From Devosia crocina (GTDB lineage Bacteria > Pseudomonadota > Alphaproteobacteria > Rhizobiales > Devosiaceae): a stretch of DNA of 64,000 nucleotides. The first letter of the stretch is position 1; every line of letters starts with the position of its first letter. Shown here piece after piece: positions 35,457 through 44,830 of the stretch. The stretch is from assembly GCF_900116545.1 (NCBI RefSeq), contig NZ_FPCK01000002.1, forward strand, positions 620,001 to 684,000, written 5' to 3'. Under the pieces are notes generated by a model, which was not told where the DNA came from, searched no databases, and saw nothing but the letters and a program-made list of their open reading frames with translations. The translations under genes and the position numbers were made by a program.

Positions 35457-36434
35457 CTAGATCTCGAACTGGACCATGCGGTTCATCACAAAGACGCCGG
35501 CGCACATCATGATGGCGGCAACGCCGAGCCAGACCTGGCCGATCGGGGTCGACACGAGCGGCTGAAGATATTGCGGGGACACGAAGGATACCATGATGGC
35601 CACAACGATCGGCAGCGCGCCGATAATGCCCGCCGAAGCCTTGGCTTCCGAGGACATGGCCGCCACCTTCTGCTTCATCTTCTTGCGGTTGCGCAACACA
35701 CGCGCCAAATTGCCCAACGCTTCGCTAAGATTGCCGCCCGCCTGCTGCTGCACCGAGATCACGACCACGAAGAAATTGACCTCAGGCAGCGGCACGCGAT
35801 CGAGCAGCACCTGCACAGCCTCGGTCATGGAAAAGCCGAAGCTCTGCTGATCGAGCACGCGGCCGAATTCGGAGCGCACCGGCTCCTTGGTGTCCTTGGC
35901 GACGACTCGCATGGAATCGTTGAGCGGCAAGCCGGTCTTGACGCCGCGCACGATAGCCTCGACGGCGTTGGGCAGCTCGTCGAGGAAAGCGTTCTGGTAC
36001 TTCTTGCGGCGGCGCCCGACATAGATGCGCGGCAGGAGATAACCACCCGCCACCCCGAATATGGCGGCGAAATAATAGGGCACCTGGATGATCAGCAGAA
36101 ACAGGAAGAGCCCCGCACCGAACAGGATACTGTTGCGGATAAAGGCGGCCGGCGTGATGGTCATACCAGCCTGAAACAGCAGATCGGGCAGGCGTGTCCG
36201 CTTGCGCGCATTCAGATCGTCTGCCTGGGCCTTGAGCGCCTGCTGGACACTCTTGCGGCGCGCGTCACGGGTGCGGTTGGCATCCATTTCCCGCCGGGTG
36301 GTGCGCACATCGCCCTGATAAACCTTGAGACGCTTGGTGGCGCGGCTATCGCCGAGGGCGGAGGGCACAAGGGCAAAGCCGGCGGCCCCCACGGCCACAG
36401 CACCCAGCACAACCAGGAGAATGGTCATCACCAT
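35457..36434 (-). CDS. tadB: Tad inner-membrane platform protein TadB
   Basis: 325 residues. One N-terminal membrane helix (TILLVVLGAVAVGAAGFALV), a cytosolic linker, then a GspF-type domain (FLDELPNAVEAIVRGVKTGL, PLNDSMRVVAKD, NLSEALGNLARVLRNRKKMK) and two C-terminal membrane segments. Partner of TadC in the pilus platform. It starts 2 bases after cpaF ends, so translation is probably coupled. Confidence 0.93.
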   Translation of the reverse strand: MVMTILLVVLGAVAVGAAGFALVPSALGDSRATKRLKVYQGDVRTTRREMDANRTRDARRKSVQQALKAQADDLNARKRTRLPDLLFQAGMTITPAAFIRNSILFGAGLFLFLLIIQVPYYFAAIFGVAGGYLLPRIYVGRRRKKYQNAFLDELPNAVEAIVRGVKTGLPLNDSMRVVAKDTKEPVRSEFGRVLDQQSFGFSMTEAVQVLLDRVPLPEVNFFVVVISVQQQAGGNLSEALGNLARVLRNRKKMKQKVAAMSSEAKASAGIIGALPIVVAIMVSFVSPQYLQPLVSTPIGQVWLGVAAIMMCAGVFVMNRMVQFEI

Positions 36435-36436
36435 GA

Positions 36437-37930
36437 TCAGCGTCCCATCAGCTCGGCCTGCTCGGTATTGGCGCTTTCGAGCGCCTCGACCAGATTGGCT
36501 TCCTCGTTGAAATAGCGGGCGCGTTCGGTGAATTGGGGCTTAGTTATGCCGGTCGAGCGATGCTTGCCGAGCAATATGCCGTTCTGATCTTCGCCCATGA
36601 TGTCGTACACAAAGACATCCTGGGTCACGATCACATCACCTTCCATGCCCAGCACTTCGGAAATGTGGGTGATGCGGCGCGAACCATCGCGCAGACGCGC
36701 CGCCTGCACGATCACGTCGATCGAAGAGACGATCATTTCGCGGATCGTCCGGCTCGGCAGCGCATAGCCGCCCATGGTGATCATTGATTCTAGACGGCTG
36801 AGCGCTTCGCGGGGGCTATTGGCGTGCAAGGTGCCCATCGAGCCGTCGTGACCTGTGTTCATGGCCTGCAAAAGATCGAAGGCCTCGGGGCCACGGACTT
36901 CGCCGACGATGATGCGTTCGGGGCGCATACGGAGGCAATTCTTGATCAGATCACGCATGGTGATCTCGCCTTCGCCTTCGAGGTTGGGCGGGCGCGTTTC
37001 GAGGCGCACGACATGGGGCTGCTGAAGCTGAAGTTCTGCCGAGTCTTCACAGGTGATGACCCGCTCGTCCTTTTCGATAAAGGCTGTCAGGCAATTGAGC
37101 AGGGTCGTCTTGCCCGAGCCGGTACCGCCCGAGATCAAGACATTAGCGCGTACGCGCCCCAGAATGCGCAGCACTTCGGCGCCTTCGGGGGAAATCGAGC
37201 CATACCTGACCAACTGACCCAGGGTGAGCTTGTCTTTCTTGAATTTTCGGATGGTGAGGGCGGCGCCATCAATGGCCAGCGGCGGGGCGATCACGTTGAC
37301 GCGGGAGCCATCCGGCAGACGCGCGTCGCAAATGGGGGAGCCTTCATCGACGCGGCGGCCGACCTGGGACACGATGCGCTGGCACACATTCATCAGATGC
37401 GCATCGTCGCGGAAGCGCACATTGGTCAGCCGCACCTTGCCGCCGACTTCGATATAGCAACGCTGCGACCCGTTCACCATGATATCGGCGATGTCGTCGC
37501 GGGCGAGCAGCGGCTCGAGGGGCCCATAGCCGAGCACGTCGTTGCAGATGTCCTCGAGCAGGTCCTCCTGCTCGGAGATCGACATGACGATCGACTTGAG
37601 CGCAATAATTTCCCCGACGATGTCGCGGATTTCCTCGCGCGCCGACTGCTGCTCCATGGTCGCGAGCTGGCTGAGGTCGATGGAATCGATCAGCGCATTG
37701 AAAATGGCGGATTTGGTCTGGAAGTATTCCTTGTCGCGCTGCGCATCAGCGGGGGCGCGCACATCGAGCACTTCGTCGGTTGTGCGCGCACGCGCGCTGG
37801 CGCTGTCCTCGGCGCGTCGGGGCGGCGGGGGCGTCTGAACAGGCTCGGGCCGCTGCATGCTGGGGATGGGGCGCGCCACTTCTGCCACGCCCGGCGTATT
37901 GCCCCCAAATGTTGTGCGCTTGCCAAACAT
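36437..37930 (-). CDS. cpaF: Tad pilus assembly ATPase CpaF/TadA
   Basis: 497 residues. A Pro-rich N-terminus (about 20-65), an N-terminal helical domain, then the secretion ATPase core: Walker [15 protein letters not shown] (about 265-278), Asp box, Walker B-type [20 protein letters not shown] and the His box [20 protein letters not shown]. It powers pilus extension and, in Tad systems, also retraction. Standing between cpaE and tadB, as is normal. Start ATG 37930 is 36 bases after cpaE. Confidence 0.96.
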   Translation of the reverse strand: MFGKRTTFGGNTPGVAEVARPIPSMQRPEPVQTPPPPRRAEDSASARARTTDEVLDVRAPADAQRDKEYFQTKSAIFNALIDSIDLSQLATMEQQSAREEIRDIVGEIIALKSIVMSISEQEDLLEDICNDVLGYGPLEPLLARDDIADIMVNGSQRCYIEVGGKVRLTNVRFRDDAHLMNVCQRIVSQVGRRVDEGSPICDARLPDGSRVNVIAPPLAIDGAALTIRKFKKDKLTLGQLVRYGSISPEGAEVLRILGRVRANVLISGGTGSGKTTLLNCLTAFIEKDERVITCEDSAELQLQQPHVVRLETRPPNLEGEGEITMRDLIKNCLRMRPERIIVGEVRGPEAFDLLQAMNTGHDGSMGTLHANSPREALSRLESMITMGGYALPSRTIREMIVSSIDVIVQAARLRDGSRRITHISEVLGMEGDVIVTQDVFVYDIMGEDQNGILLGKHRSTGITKPQFTERARYFNEEANLVEALESANTEQAELMGR

Positions 37931-37966
37931 GCTCGCCTCGTTCCTAGTTCGTCATCCGCCGTGGCG

Positions 37967-39244
37967 TCAGGCCCGCTTCTTGAGGAAGGACGGGAGTTTC
38001 ATCAGCCCGGCAGACTTGGCCGCGCCATGGCTGGCCTGCCGGCCGGTCACCTGCATGCCGATGGCGCGGAAAATGTCGTTGGTCTTGTTGTTTGCCGACA
38101 CCTCGGCCAACATCTGCCCATTATTTGCAGCGGTGCCGAAAAGGGCGGCATCAAAGCCGATCTGGCCAATCAACTCGCACTCGACCGAGGAGGCGAACTC
38201 ACTGGCGCTGATCTCGGGCCGGCGGGGCACGCCGAGCTTGTTGATGACCAGACTCGGCGCCTTTTCCGTGGGGCGCAGGGCCTTGATCGTGTCCGCAAGG
38301 TTTTTGGCATTGCGCAGATTGGCAAGGTCCGGCTCGGCAACGATCACCACCTCGTCGATGGTGGAAAGGGTGTGGCGCACCCAGGCATTCCAGGAATGGG
38401 GCACATCAAGGATGATCACCGGCACCGAGCGCTGGCAGATCTCCAGGATCTGCTCGAACTCGCGCTCTTCGAAATCCCAGGTGCGGTCCAGCGTCGCGGG
38501 TGCGGTCAGGAGGTTAATATAGCTCGCAGCCTTGCTCATCAGGCGGTCGAGCATGGTCTGGTCGACCTTCTGATTGGCCAGAAGCGCATCGGCAATCCCG
38601 TGGGGCGGATCCTGGTTGAAATTGAGCCCGGCAGTGCCGAAGCCCAGATCCATATCCATGATCAGGCATTCCTGGCGCAGCACGGTGGCAATCGACCAGG
38701 CAACGTTATGGGCAACGGTCGAGCCCCCTGCCCCGCCCTTGGCCGAAACAAAGCCGATGGTCCGGCCAATTCGGGCCGCGCCCTCGCTGGCAAAAAGTTC
38801 GGTGATGGAGGAGACCAGCATCTGCGCCGAGGCAGGCAGCACGATATATTCGGAAATGCCCGAGCGGATCAGCTCGCGATAAAGCACAACGTCGTTGACA
38901 TGGCCGAGGACGATAACCCGCGTTGCCGCGTCGCAGACTTCCGCCAGCCGCTCCAGCGCCGAGGGGATCTCCTCGGGCGGCAGGGTGGTTTCGATGATAA
39001 TCAGGTTGGGCGTTGGGTTCGAGCGATAGGTTTCCACCGCTCCATCGAGCCCACCATTATGGGTCGTCAGCGCCACTTTCGACATGCGCCGGTCGTGCAC
39101 CGCGCTTTCAACCAGCTGGGCGGTCTGGGAATGCTCGCAGAACGCCTGGATGGTGATGCGCGGCACCAGGCGGGCGCCCTGCGCGATTTCGGTTAGAGGC
39201 TCGTCGGACCGTGTTGGCTCGTCGGATGACAAAAAGCTCTTCAT
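37967..39244 (-). CDS. cpaE: Tad pilus localisation protein CpaE/TadZ
   Basis: 425 residues. Atypical receiver-like N-terminal domain (about 30-145; PNLIIIETTLPPEEIPSALE) without the usual Asp/Lys set, then a MinD/ParA-type ATPase with deviant Walker A FVSAKGGAGGSTVAHNVAWS (about 163-182), the LIMDMDLGFGTAGLNF segment and VNKLG-type loop (LVINKLGVPRRPEI). CpaE positions the pilus machine, often at a pole. It follows cpaC after 18 bases. Confidence 0.93.
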   Translation of the reverse strand: MKSFLSSDEPTRSDEPLTEIAQGARLVPRITIQAFCEHSQTAQLVESAVHDRRMSKVALTTHNGGLDGAVETYRSNPTPNLIIIETTLPPEEIPSALERLAEVCDAATRVIVLGHVNDVVLYRELIRSGISEYIVLPASAQMLVSSITELFASEGAARIGRTIGFVSAKGGAGGSTVAHNVAWSIATVLRQECLIMDMDLGFGTAGLNFNQDPPHGIADALLANQKVDQTMLDRLMSKAASYINLLTAPATLDRTWDFEEREFEQILEICQRSVPVIILDVPHSWNAWVRHTLSTIDEVVIVAEPDLANLRNAKNLADTIKALRPTEKAPSLVINKLGVPRRPEISASEFASSVECELIGQIGFDAALFGTAANNGQMLAEVSANNKTNDIFRAIGMQVTGRQASHGAAKSAGLMKLPSFLKKRA

Positions 39245-39262
39245 CAGAAAATCCTTGAAACC

Positions 39263-40672
39263 TCAGTCCAGCACGAAGCCGACGGAGCCGCTGAAGCCGC
39301 CGCGCATGCCGCCACTGCCCACGCCATACTGCTTTTCGAGTTTTCCGAGGAAAATCGCCTCGGCATCGCTCGCCGGCTGGTTGAAGTCGGTCGGCACGGC
39401 GATGGAGTTCACCGGGCTCGGGCTGACGAGATAGGGGGTGACGAGAATGACGAGTTCGGTTTGTTCGGTTTGGAATTCCCGGCTCCGGAACAAGGCACCT
39501 AAGATCGGAACGTCACCCAGCCATGGGAACTGGTTGATCTGCTGGGTGGAGCGCTCCTGAAGAAGGCCGCCTATGGCAAGCGTGGTGCCCCCCGGCAGCT
39601 CAACAGAGGTATTGGCCTGGCGCTTGGTTATGGAAAGGTCGGCCTGTGGCTCGGACACTGCCGTATCCACCTTGAGGCTGATCGTGCCGTTGGATCGAAC
39701 AGTGGGCGTAAACGAAAGCTCGACACCGTAGGGTTTGAAGCTGACAGTGCGCGTGCGCGTCCCATTATCCGCTTCGTCATAGGTATAGTAGGGCAGCTCG
39801 CCACCAGCCAGGAACTGGGCAGATTCGCCCGATATGGCCGTTAAAGTCGGCTGTGCGAGTACGCGTAAGGCACCACGGCCCTCAAGAGCCCGGATGGCTG
39901 CAGTCACCGTGTTGCCACCAGCGCCGAAGCTTGCATCGACACCATCAAGCGGGAAATTGTCCGTCAGCAAGCCATTGGCAAAGCTCAGCAGATTGGTGGT
40001 CCCAACGTTGAATACAGCACCGAAATTGATGCCGAACTGCTTGGCAACATTCCGCTTCACCTCTGAGACCGTGACCTGCAACATGACCTGCTGGCTGCCG
40101 GCTACATCCAGGATGTTGGCCACGTTGTCGGCAGAACCAGCAAATTGAGCGGCAACGGCACTGGCCCGGTCCCGATCATCGGAGGACAGTACGGACCCCG
40201 TCAAGACAACCCGGTTGGTGGCGTCGTTCAGCGTCACCGATTCCACATGGATCCTGGAGCCCGGGATGACGCGCCGCAGGGCGTCTTCGAGGGCATTGCC
40301 CACCTGGGACGGCTCCTCGATGACGCGCAGGTCCAGCACCTGGATGGTGCGCCCGGCATCATCGAGAAAGAAGATATTGGTGTTCCCGCCGCCGACACCC
40401 TGAATGATGGCGCGCGTGCGCGTCCGCATGATCGCGGCAGCGACGGATGGTTGGGACACGATGACCTCGGCGACGCCGGCAGGCAGGTCCACGATCGTGG
40501 ATTTGTTCAGCTCGAGATCGACCTGACGCTGCGCGCCATAGCTGTTTGCCGCCACAGATATCTGGGCGTTCTGGGCCAGCGCAGGGGCGGCACCAAGTGC
40601 GATAAGGCTTGCAAGCCCCAGAAAAACTGCGGAGCGCAAAGGCCGGAACGGGGCTCGCTTGTTCATGTTCAT
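39263..40672 (-). CDS. cpaC: Tad outer-membrane secretin CpaC/RcpA
   Basis: 469 residues from ATG 40672 (GCGGGAG upstream; the next ATGs up and down are possible). Signal peptide FLGLASLIALGAAPALAQ. N0-type domain with ISVAANSYGAQRQVDLELNK and VNVSQPSVAAA-like segment, BON-like middle (SRIHVESVTLNDATNRVVLT), then the secretin domain ending with VPILGALFRSREFQTEQTEL and VILVTPYLVSP. It makes the outer-membrane ring. Its start lies beyond the cpaB stop by about 14 bases. An additional protein of the N0 type is encoded at 43369. Confidence 0.94.
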   Translation of the reverse strand: MNMNKRAPFRPLRSAVFLGLASLIALGAAPALAQNAQISVAANSYGAQRQVDLELNKSTIVDLPAGVAEVIVSQPSVAAAIMRTRTRAIIQGVGGGNTNIFFLDDAGRTIQVLDLRVIEEPSQVGNALEDALRRVIPGSRIHVESVTLNDATNRVVLTGSVLSSDDRDRASAVAAQFAGSADNVANILDVAGSQQVMLQVTVSEVKRNVAKQFGINFGAVFNVGTTNLLSFANGLLTDNFPLDGVDASFGAGGNTVTAAIRALEGRGALRVLAQPTLTAISGESAQFLAGGELPYYTYDEADNGTRTRTVSFKPYGVELSFTPTVRSNGTISLKVDTAVSEPQADLSITKRQANTSVELPGGTTLAIGGLLQERSTQQINQFPWLGDVPILGALFRSREFQTEQTELVILVTPYLVSPSPVNSIAVPTDFNQPASDAEAIFLGKLEKQYGVGSGGMRGGFSGSVGFVLD

Positions 40673-40686
40673 CATACGCTCCCGCC

Positions 40687-41622
40687 TCACTGCGGCATCA
40701 TCTGCGGTTCGACCGCGTCGACCTGGAAGTCATTCGCGGAGGAGGAAAAATCGTTGCCGGTGGAGTAGCTCTCGACGGGCGTATAGGCGACAGGCATGGA
40801 TCCTTGCGCCGAGCCCGCCATCACGCTCTGCTCCTTGCCGAAGCGGATGACGCGGACGGCCTGGCTGGTTCCGGCCTGGCGCACCGGGTCGGAGCGACCG
40901 AAATCGACCACCGAGCGCAGGGTCAGGCTCAGTTGACCGCGCGTTGCGGCATTGATCAGGGTCTCGGCTTGTGCCGGGTTCAACTCGAGAGTGGCGATCG
41001 TGCTGTTGTCGAAGGTCTGAGGCGTCGGTGCAGCTTGCGAACCCTCGGCATCTCCGCCGGTCACGCCCATTTCACCTAGCCGCTTGCCGATGGCGAGCAC
41101 GCGCACATTGGACAGCACCAGTTCGGATTGCTGGCCCGCTTCCGTTGCGGTGGTGAGAAGCACATCGACATGATCGTTTGGCACGACGAAGCCGCCGGCG
41201 CTCGACACCGGCGTAACCCCAACCGACACGCCGCGCATGCCGGGCGACAGCACAGCCGAAAGATATCCCTGATCGGCGCGAACGAGCTTTTGCTCGCGGA
41301 TTGGCTCGCCGGGGAAAAATTCAAACCGCGCCACGGCATCGCTCAATTCCGCCGGAGCGTCAGGCATGGAGGCAATGGTCACATATTCAGGTCGGACCGC
41401 CCCTTCGGGCCAATCCTGCCACTCAAGCACAGCGCTATTGAGGCGCTGCCCGATGCCGATAGGCGCACTGGCCACCAGGATCTGGGTCTTGGCTTCCTCG
41501 ACGACCTGGGTGACGACTTCGCGGGCGGGCGCAGGCGCACGGTTCATCCGAAGCACGAGAAAAGCCGCCAATCCGCCGGCCACAAGGGCAACCAAGATCA
41601 GGATTATGCGTGCTGGTCTCAT
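40687..41622 (-). CDS. cpaB: Tad pilus assembly protein CpaB/RcpC
   Basis: 311 residues from ATG 41622, which has CCGGAG before it; 14 extra residues to 41664 are unsupported. One membrane anchor (RIILILVALVAGGLAAFLVL), then an SAF domain (APIGIGQRLNSAVLEWQDWP) and an RcpC/CpaB domain (GMRGVSVGVTPVSSAGGFVV with NDHVDVLLTT). Periplasmic partner of the secretin. Upstream of it is a 383-bp gap (41623-42005) that holds an inverted repeat and perhaps the promoter. Confidence 0.93.
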   Translation of the reverse strand: MRPARIILILVALVAGGLAAFLVLRMNRAPAPAREVVTQVVEEAKTQILVASAPIGIGQRLNSAVLEWQDWPEGAVRPEYVTIASMPDAPAELSDAVARFEFFPGEPIREQKLVRADQGYLSAVLSPGMRGVSVGVTPVSSAGGFVVPNDHVDVLLTTATEAGQQSELVLSNVRVLAIGKRLGEMGVTGGDAEGSQAAPTPQTFDNSTIATLELNPAQAETLINAATRGQLSLTLRSVVDFGRSDPVRQAGTSQAVRVIRFGKEQSVMAGSAQGSMPVAYTPVESYSTGNDFSSSANDFQVDAVEPQMMPQ

Positions 41623-41825
41623 GACCCACTCCGGTTCAGCGCGGGCGCAAACGCCCAATTCCACCGGATGGACTATGCGGTCAAAGGGTCAAGTTTTGGT
41701 TAATCGAGGCTTACCGCTCAAAGTTAACAGCTCGTGAAGACTTGCAATGTGCAAGTTCTTGATACGCGCGAATGCGTAGAAGCGGGGCTGGTTGTTAAGG
41801 GTTTGTTTAATCGTCGGAGGGAAAC

Positions 41826-41941
41826 GCACCCCCACCTAGCCTCCCCCTCCAGAAGGGGAAGGGATCTGCCGGTGGCTCACATGTATCGAGGCAAGCGCCG
41901 ATCTGTCCCTTCCCCTGTTAGAGGGGGAGGCTAGTTGGGGG
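41826..41941. repeat. Inverted repeat pair in the cpaA-cpaB gap
   Basis: CACCCCCACCTAGCCTCCCC near 41828 is mirrored by gagggggaggctagttgggg near 41921. Between them is about 70 bases. Related in style to type A elements, but with a different core (ctagcctccccct). I see no gene in 41623-42005. Confidence 0.7.
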
Positions 41942-42005
41942 CCTGCAAGCTGGTGGTGACGGCGGCGGGGAATGTGGTCGTACAGGGTCGCGAAAACCCG
42001 CAAAC

Positions 42006-42506
42006 TCAAGCGGCGAGGCGCTCGAAAATGGCAGAGTTCCAGTAGACCATGATGCCGGCGACGGCCATGGCGATGCCGTAGGGAATGCCCGAGCGCTTGT
42101 TGTGGAGGCGGGCGAGCCATTCCATCTTGCCCAAGGCCGGATGGAGAGGAATGCCGCGGATCACGAGGATCAGAATGGTGAGGACGCCGCCGAAGAGGGC
42201 GGTGTAGGCAAGGTATGGCAGCGTCGTGCCGAAGCCGAGCCAAAGGGTTGTCGCTGCTGCGAGTTTTGCGTCACCGCCGCCGATAAGGCGCAGGGCGAAA
42301 AGGCCAAAGGCGACCGCAAGGACGACGAAGGCGCAGAGCACATGCATGGCGAGCTGCTCGAGCGGCATGCTGATGGCGAGCGCGACGATGAAGAAGGCCA
42401 CGGTTAGGGCGATGACCAGCTTGTTGGAAATGCGCATCGTCAGGAGATCGGACGAAGCGGCAAGGGCCATGGCAGCGGGGAAGATGAAGAGAGCGACGGC
42501 GCTCAT
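42006..42506 (-). CDS. cpaA: Tad prepilin peptidase CpaA/TadV
   Basis: 166 residues, a small A24-type aspartic peptidase with four to six membrane segments. Catalytic aspartates: the first in AASSDLLTMRISN (about D19), the second in the GxGD motif RLIGGGDAKLAAATTLWLG (about D79). It cleaves the leader of Flp pilins. Begins 2 bases after the second pilin gene ends, so both are one transcription unit. Confidence 0.92.
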   Translation of the reverse strand: MSAVALFIFPAAMALAASSDLLTMRISNKLVIALTVAFFIVALAISMPLEQLAMHVLCAFVVLAVAFGLFALRLIGGGDAKLAAATTLWLGFGTTLPYLAYTALFGGVLTILILVIRGIPLHPALGKMEWLARLHNKRSGIPYGIAMAVAGIMVYWNSAIFERLAA

Positions 42507-42508
42507 GA

Positions 42509-42718
42509 TTATTCTCCGTCCATGCGCGGATTACCTTCCAACGCTGGGACGATGTAACTACGAATTTCCTCGTAGACCGAGACCATGCTGTTATTCATGG
42601 CTACTGCAGACGCGATGATCGCGATTGAGAGCAATGACCCGATCAAAGCATACTCGATCGCGGTCGCTCCACATTCGTCTTTAATCAGGCAACTAAAATG
42701 TACTGCAATATATTTCAA
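42509..42718 (-). CDS. Flp/Fap-type pilin, second copy, TTG start
   Basis: 69 residues from TTG 42718; GGGGG lies 6 bases before it, and no in-frame ATG is available upstream. The pilin features are a leader of about 17, GATAIEYALIGSLLSIAIIA (the Glu at +5 and following Tyr are required for processing in Flp pilins) and an unusual longer C-terminus (SMVSVYEEIRSYIVPALEGN). The leader has two cysteine residues (SCLIKDECG) not found in the first pilin. It sits between the main pilin and cpaA; possibly a minor pilin. Confidence 0.82.
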   Translation of the reverse strand: MKYIAVHFSCLIKDECGATAIEYALIGSLLSIAIIASAVAMNNSMVSVYEEIRSYIVPALEGNPRMDGE

Positions 42719-42766
42719 GGCATGCCCCCTAGCCTCTAAATTTATCAGACCTAAATCGATTAAGAT

Positions 42767-42789
42767 AAAAGGAGGCCCTAGGGGCCTCC
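42767..42789 (-). terminator. Terminator between the two pilin genes (minus strand)
   Basis: Minus-strand stem GGAGGCCC / GGGCCTCC, loop CTA, then TTTTAT. It lies 31 bases past the stop of the main pilin, separating it from the second pilin and cpaA. Confidence 0.85.
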
Positions 42790-42820
42790 TCCATGTATTC
42801 TAGCCCTCAAAAGCCCGAAA

Positions 42821-43012
42821 TCAATCGTCTGTACAAACGTCGGCAGTGGGCTCAGTCAAGCAGGTGCTGATATTGGTAAACACGGTGTTCAGGTTGCCAC
42901 CGAGCACGCTCACGGCACCAATGATGACGACGGAGATCAGGGCGGCGATGAGGCCGTATTCGATTGCGGTGGCGCCGGATTCGTCCTGCGCAAAACGTGC
43001 GAAAATGTTCAT
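42821..43012 (-). CDS. flp: Flp pilin (major pilin)
   Basis: 63 residues from ATG 43012 with AGGAACC upstream. MNIFARFAQDESGATAIEYG is the standard Flp leader and cleavage region (cut before ATAIEY or after the Gly), followed by LIAALISVVIIGAVSVLGGN and an acidic C-terminus with two Cys (CLTEPTADVC). It should be the structural subunit of the Tad pilus. Its own terminator is consistent with strong separate expression. Confidence 0.93.
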   Translation of the reverse strand: MNIFARFAQDESGATAIEYGLIAALISVVIIGAVSVLGGNLNTVFTNISTCLTEPTADVCTDD

Positions 43013-43368
43013 GTCCCAGGTTCCTTTTTTTACACGTCCTCGAGTGACGCCTCGACGGCTGACACACAGCGAAGATGGGCTGAAGCTACCCAGCACTGAT
43101 TGCAAATGCGTTAATTGAAAGCTTTACACATCCGCCATTTTGCCGAAAAACATCTATGCTTCTCAAGCGGTTAACAAAAAGAATTGCCTTTTATCAATCG
43201 ATTTACTTACATGGCCGGAAGTCTAGCCAAAATAAAACGAAACAGGCTTTTACAACGATCTCCTGCCTGCTGCCTCCCATAACCCGAAACGGCATCAAAA
43301 AACGTGTTTGCCAGTTATTTACCGTTCTCGGTGAGACTTGGGTAAGTTTAGACGCCCGGGTGTGTGCC
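43013..43368. promoter_or_regulatory. Divergent intergenic region between the main pilin and the N0-domain gene
   Basis: 356 bases, less GC-rich than the surroundings, with no gene. It must contain the promoter of the flp pilin on one side and of the 43369 gene on the other. I cannot name a box with confidence; the region has A/T-rich stretches (43150-43260) and no palindromic repeats of the types seen elsewhere. Confidence 0.45.
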
Positions 43369-43809
43369 ATGTTCCGTTTCGCCGCTGCAGCTCTTGCTCT
43401 TCTTTCGCTCAGCGCGCCGCAGGTGCAGGCGCAGGATGCCGGGCCGATCAGCGTCAATGTGAACATGGCTCGCGTCTTGCGCATCAGTGCGCCGGCTGCA
43501 ACCGTGATCGTGGGCAATCCCGGCATTGCCGATGTGACCATTCAGGATCCGCAAACGCTGATCCTGACCGGCAAGAGCTATGGCCAGACCAATCTGATCG
43601 TGCTCGACGGCCGGGGCGAACCCATCGCCGACACGCTGCTCGAAGTGGTGCAGATGCAGGCGGGGGTGACCACAATCTATCAAGGCCAGTTGCGCACAAC
43701 GGTCACGTGCGCTCCGGTGTGTCAGCCGACGGCGACGCTCGGCGACGACACCAGCTATACCGGCCAGGTCCTTGCCTCGTCGAACCTGATCCAGTCCGCA
43801 GCGAACTGA
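43369..43809 (+). CDS. Secreted pilus-assembly N-domain protein (CpaC N-terminus-like)
   Basis: 146 residues from ATG 43369. A signal peptide (FAAAALALLSLSAPQVQAQD), then a domain that matches the N-terminal part of CpaC: SVNVNMARVLRISAPAATVI, VGNPGIADVTIQDPQTLILT, GKSYGQTNLIVLDGRGEPIA. This is the 'pilus formation protein N-terminal' fold, standing alone with a short C-terminal tail that has a Cys pair (TCAPVC). It could plug or gate the secretin ring or be a remnant of a second CpaC. It reads away from the pilin genes. Proteins like this accompany Tad loci in other Hyphomicrobiales, by recall. Confidence 0.78.
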   Translation: MFRFAAAALALLSLSAPQVQAQDAGPISVNVNMARVLRISAPAATVIVGNPGIADVTIQDPQTLILTGKSYGQTNLIVLDGRGEPIADTLLEVVQMQAGVTTIYQGQLRTTVTCAPVCQPTATLGDDTSYTGQVLASSNLIQSAAN

Positions 43810-43918
43810 TCAACCGCCGCGATCCGGCGATACGATCCCCCATCGTTGAGCCGGACGGTTGCTCCCAGAGGCTGCCCCGTGGCACAAGCGGGGACCTTTT
43901 CTATCCGGGCTCCCGCAC

Positions 43919-44539
43919 ATGACCGATACCATCATTCCCGTTTTCGACCTGGGCGGCGTTTTCGTCGACTGGAACCCGATGTACCTGTTCCGCAAGCTCT
44001 TCGAGAGCGAAGAGGATGCGCTCTGGTTCCACCAGACCATCTGCACCAGCGACTGGAATCTTGAATTCGACGCGGGCGAGATCTATGCCGAGGGCGTTGC
44101 CAAGCTCGTCACCCGCTTCCCCAGATATTGGCGCGAGATCAAGGCGTTCGACGAGCGCTGGACCGAAACCTTCGGGCCCATGATCCAGGGCACGATCGAC
44201 ATCCACAACGAGCTGATCGATCAGGAGATCCCCACCTTTGCGATCACCAACTTCTCCTGGGAGAAGTGGATGACGCGCCTTGGCGAATGGCCGTTTCTCG
44301 AGAAATTCGATGGCGTGATCGTTTCCGGGCTCGAAGGCCTCGTCAAACCCGACCCGCGCATCTATCGCGTCTTCTGCGAGCGTTACGGCCTTGCCCCGGA
44401 TAGCTGCGTCTTTATCGATGATAGCGAGCCCAATATCGTGGCGGCCCGCAAGTTCGGGATGCATGGCATCCACTTCAAGGAGCCGGCACAGTTGCGCGCC
44501 GAGCTCATCGCTTTGGGCCTGCCGCTCAAGGCCGCCTGA
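43919..44539 (+). CDS. HAD-IA family hydrolase
   Basis: 206 residues. Motif I is FDLGGVFVDWNP (nucleophile Asp9, as in YihX-like phosphatases), motif II in TFAITNFSWEKW (Ser/Thr), Lys in LEGLVKPDPRIY and motif IV CVFIDDSEPN. So the active-site set is complete. Probable sugar-phosphate or nucleotide phosphatase; substrate unknown. Start ATG 43919 is chosen over the in-frame extension to 43859 because homology begins here. It ends directly at the end of the convergent 44540 gene. Confidence 0.88.
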   Translation: MTDTIIPVFDLGGVFVDWNPMYLFRKLFESEEDALWFHQTICTSDWNLEFDAGEIYAEGVAKLVTRFPRYWREIKAFDERWTETFGPMIQGTIDIHNELIDQEIPTFAITNFSWEKWMTRLGEWPFLEKFDGVIVSGLEGLVKPDPRIYRVFCERYGLAPDSCVFIDDSEPNIVAARKFGMHGIHFKEPAQLRAELIALGLPLKAA

Positions 44540-44776
44540 TCAGTTGCGAACACGCTGGCTCGGCGGTGGGTTGGCCTCGAGCCGCTCCAAAGCCGCGCCG
44601 ACGCGATCGGCGACGCCGAGATCGAAACCCAGATCGTGCGTCGCCATTTCGTAGGCTTTCAGTTCCTCGACCGTGATGCCGGCTTCACGGGCAAAATCCT
44701 CGGGATCAAGGCCGAGCGAAAGCCTGCGATTGTGATCGGCCATGGGCTCGCGCATGGTGGGCGGAACTTGGGTCAT
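44540..44776 (-). CDS. Small conserved protein with HTH-like segment
   Basis: 78 residues. ATG 44776 is chosen over ATG 44782 as GAGGAG is better spaced. The body (LGLDPEDFAREAGITVEELK then AYEMATHDLGFDLGVADRVG) has the pattern of an XRE-like HTH seen in small alphaproteobacterial proteins, but it is weak and no DNA-binding claim is firm. It is in line with the glyoxalase gene on the same strand, 54 bases away. Confidence 0.6.
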   Translation of the reverse strand: MTQVPPTMREPMADHNRRLSLGLDPEDFAREAGITVEELKAYEMATHDLGFDLGVADRVGAALERLEANPPPSQRVRN

Positions 44777-44830
44777 GCTCATCTCCTCTTGTCTCGGAGG
44801 AGAAATCGCGAAGAGCCCCTTTGGTTCACC

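Noticed and set aside
35166-36515. Open frame of 449 codons on the plus strand
   Set aside because: Antisense to tadB and tadC with GspF motifs; no motif of its own.
36824-39196. Open frame of 790 codons on the plus strand
   Set aside because: Antisense to cpaF and cpaE, which have full ATPase motifs; His/Gly/Asp-rich translation shows the typical shadow composition.
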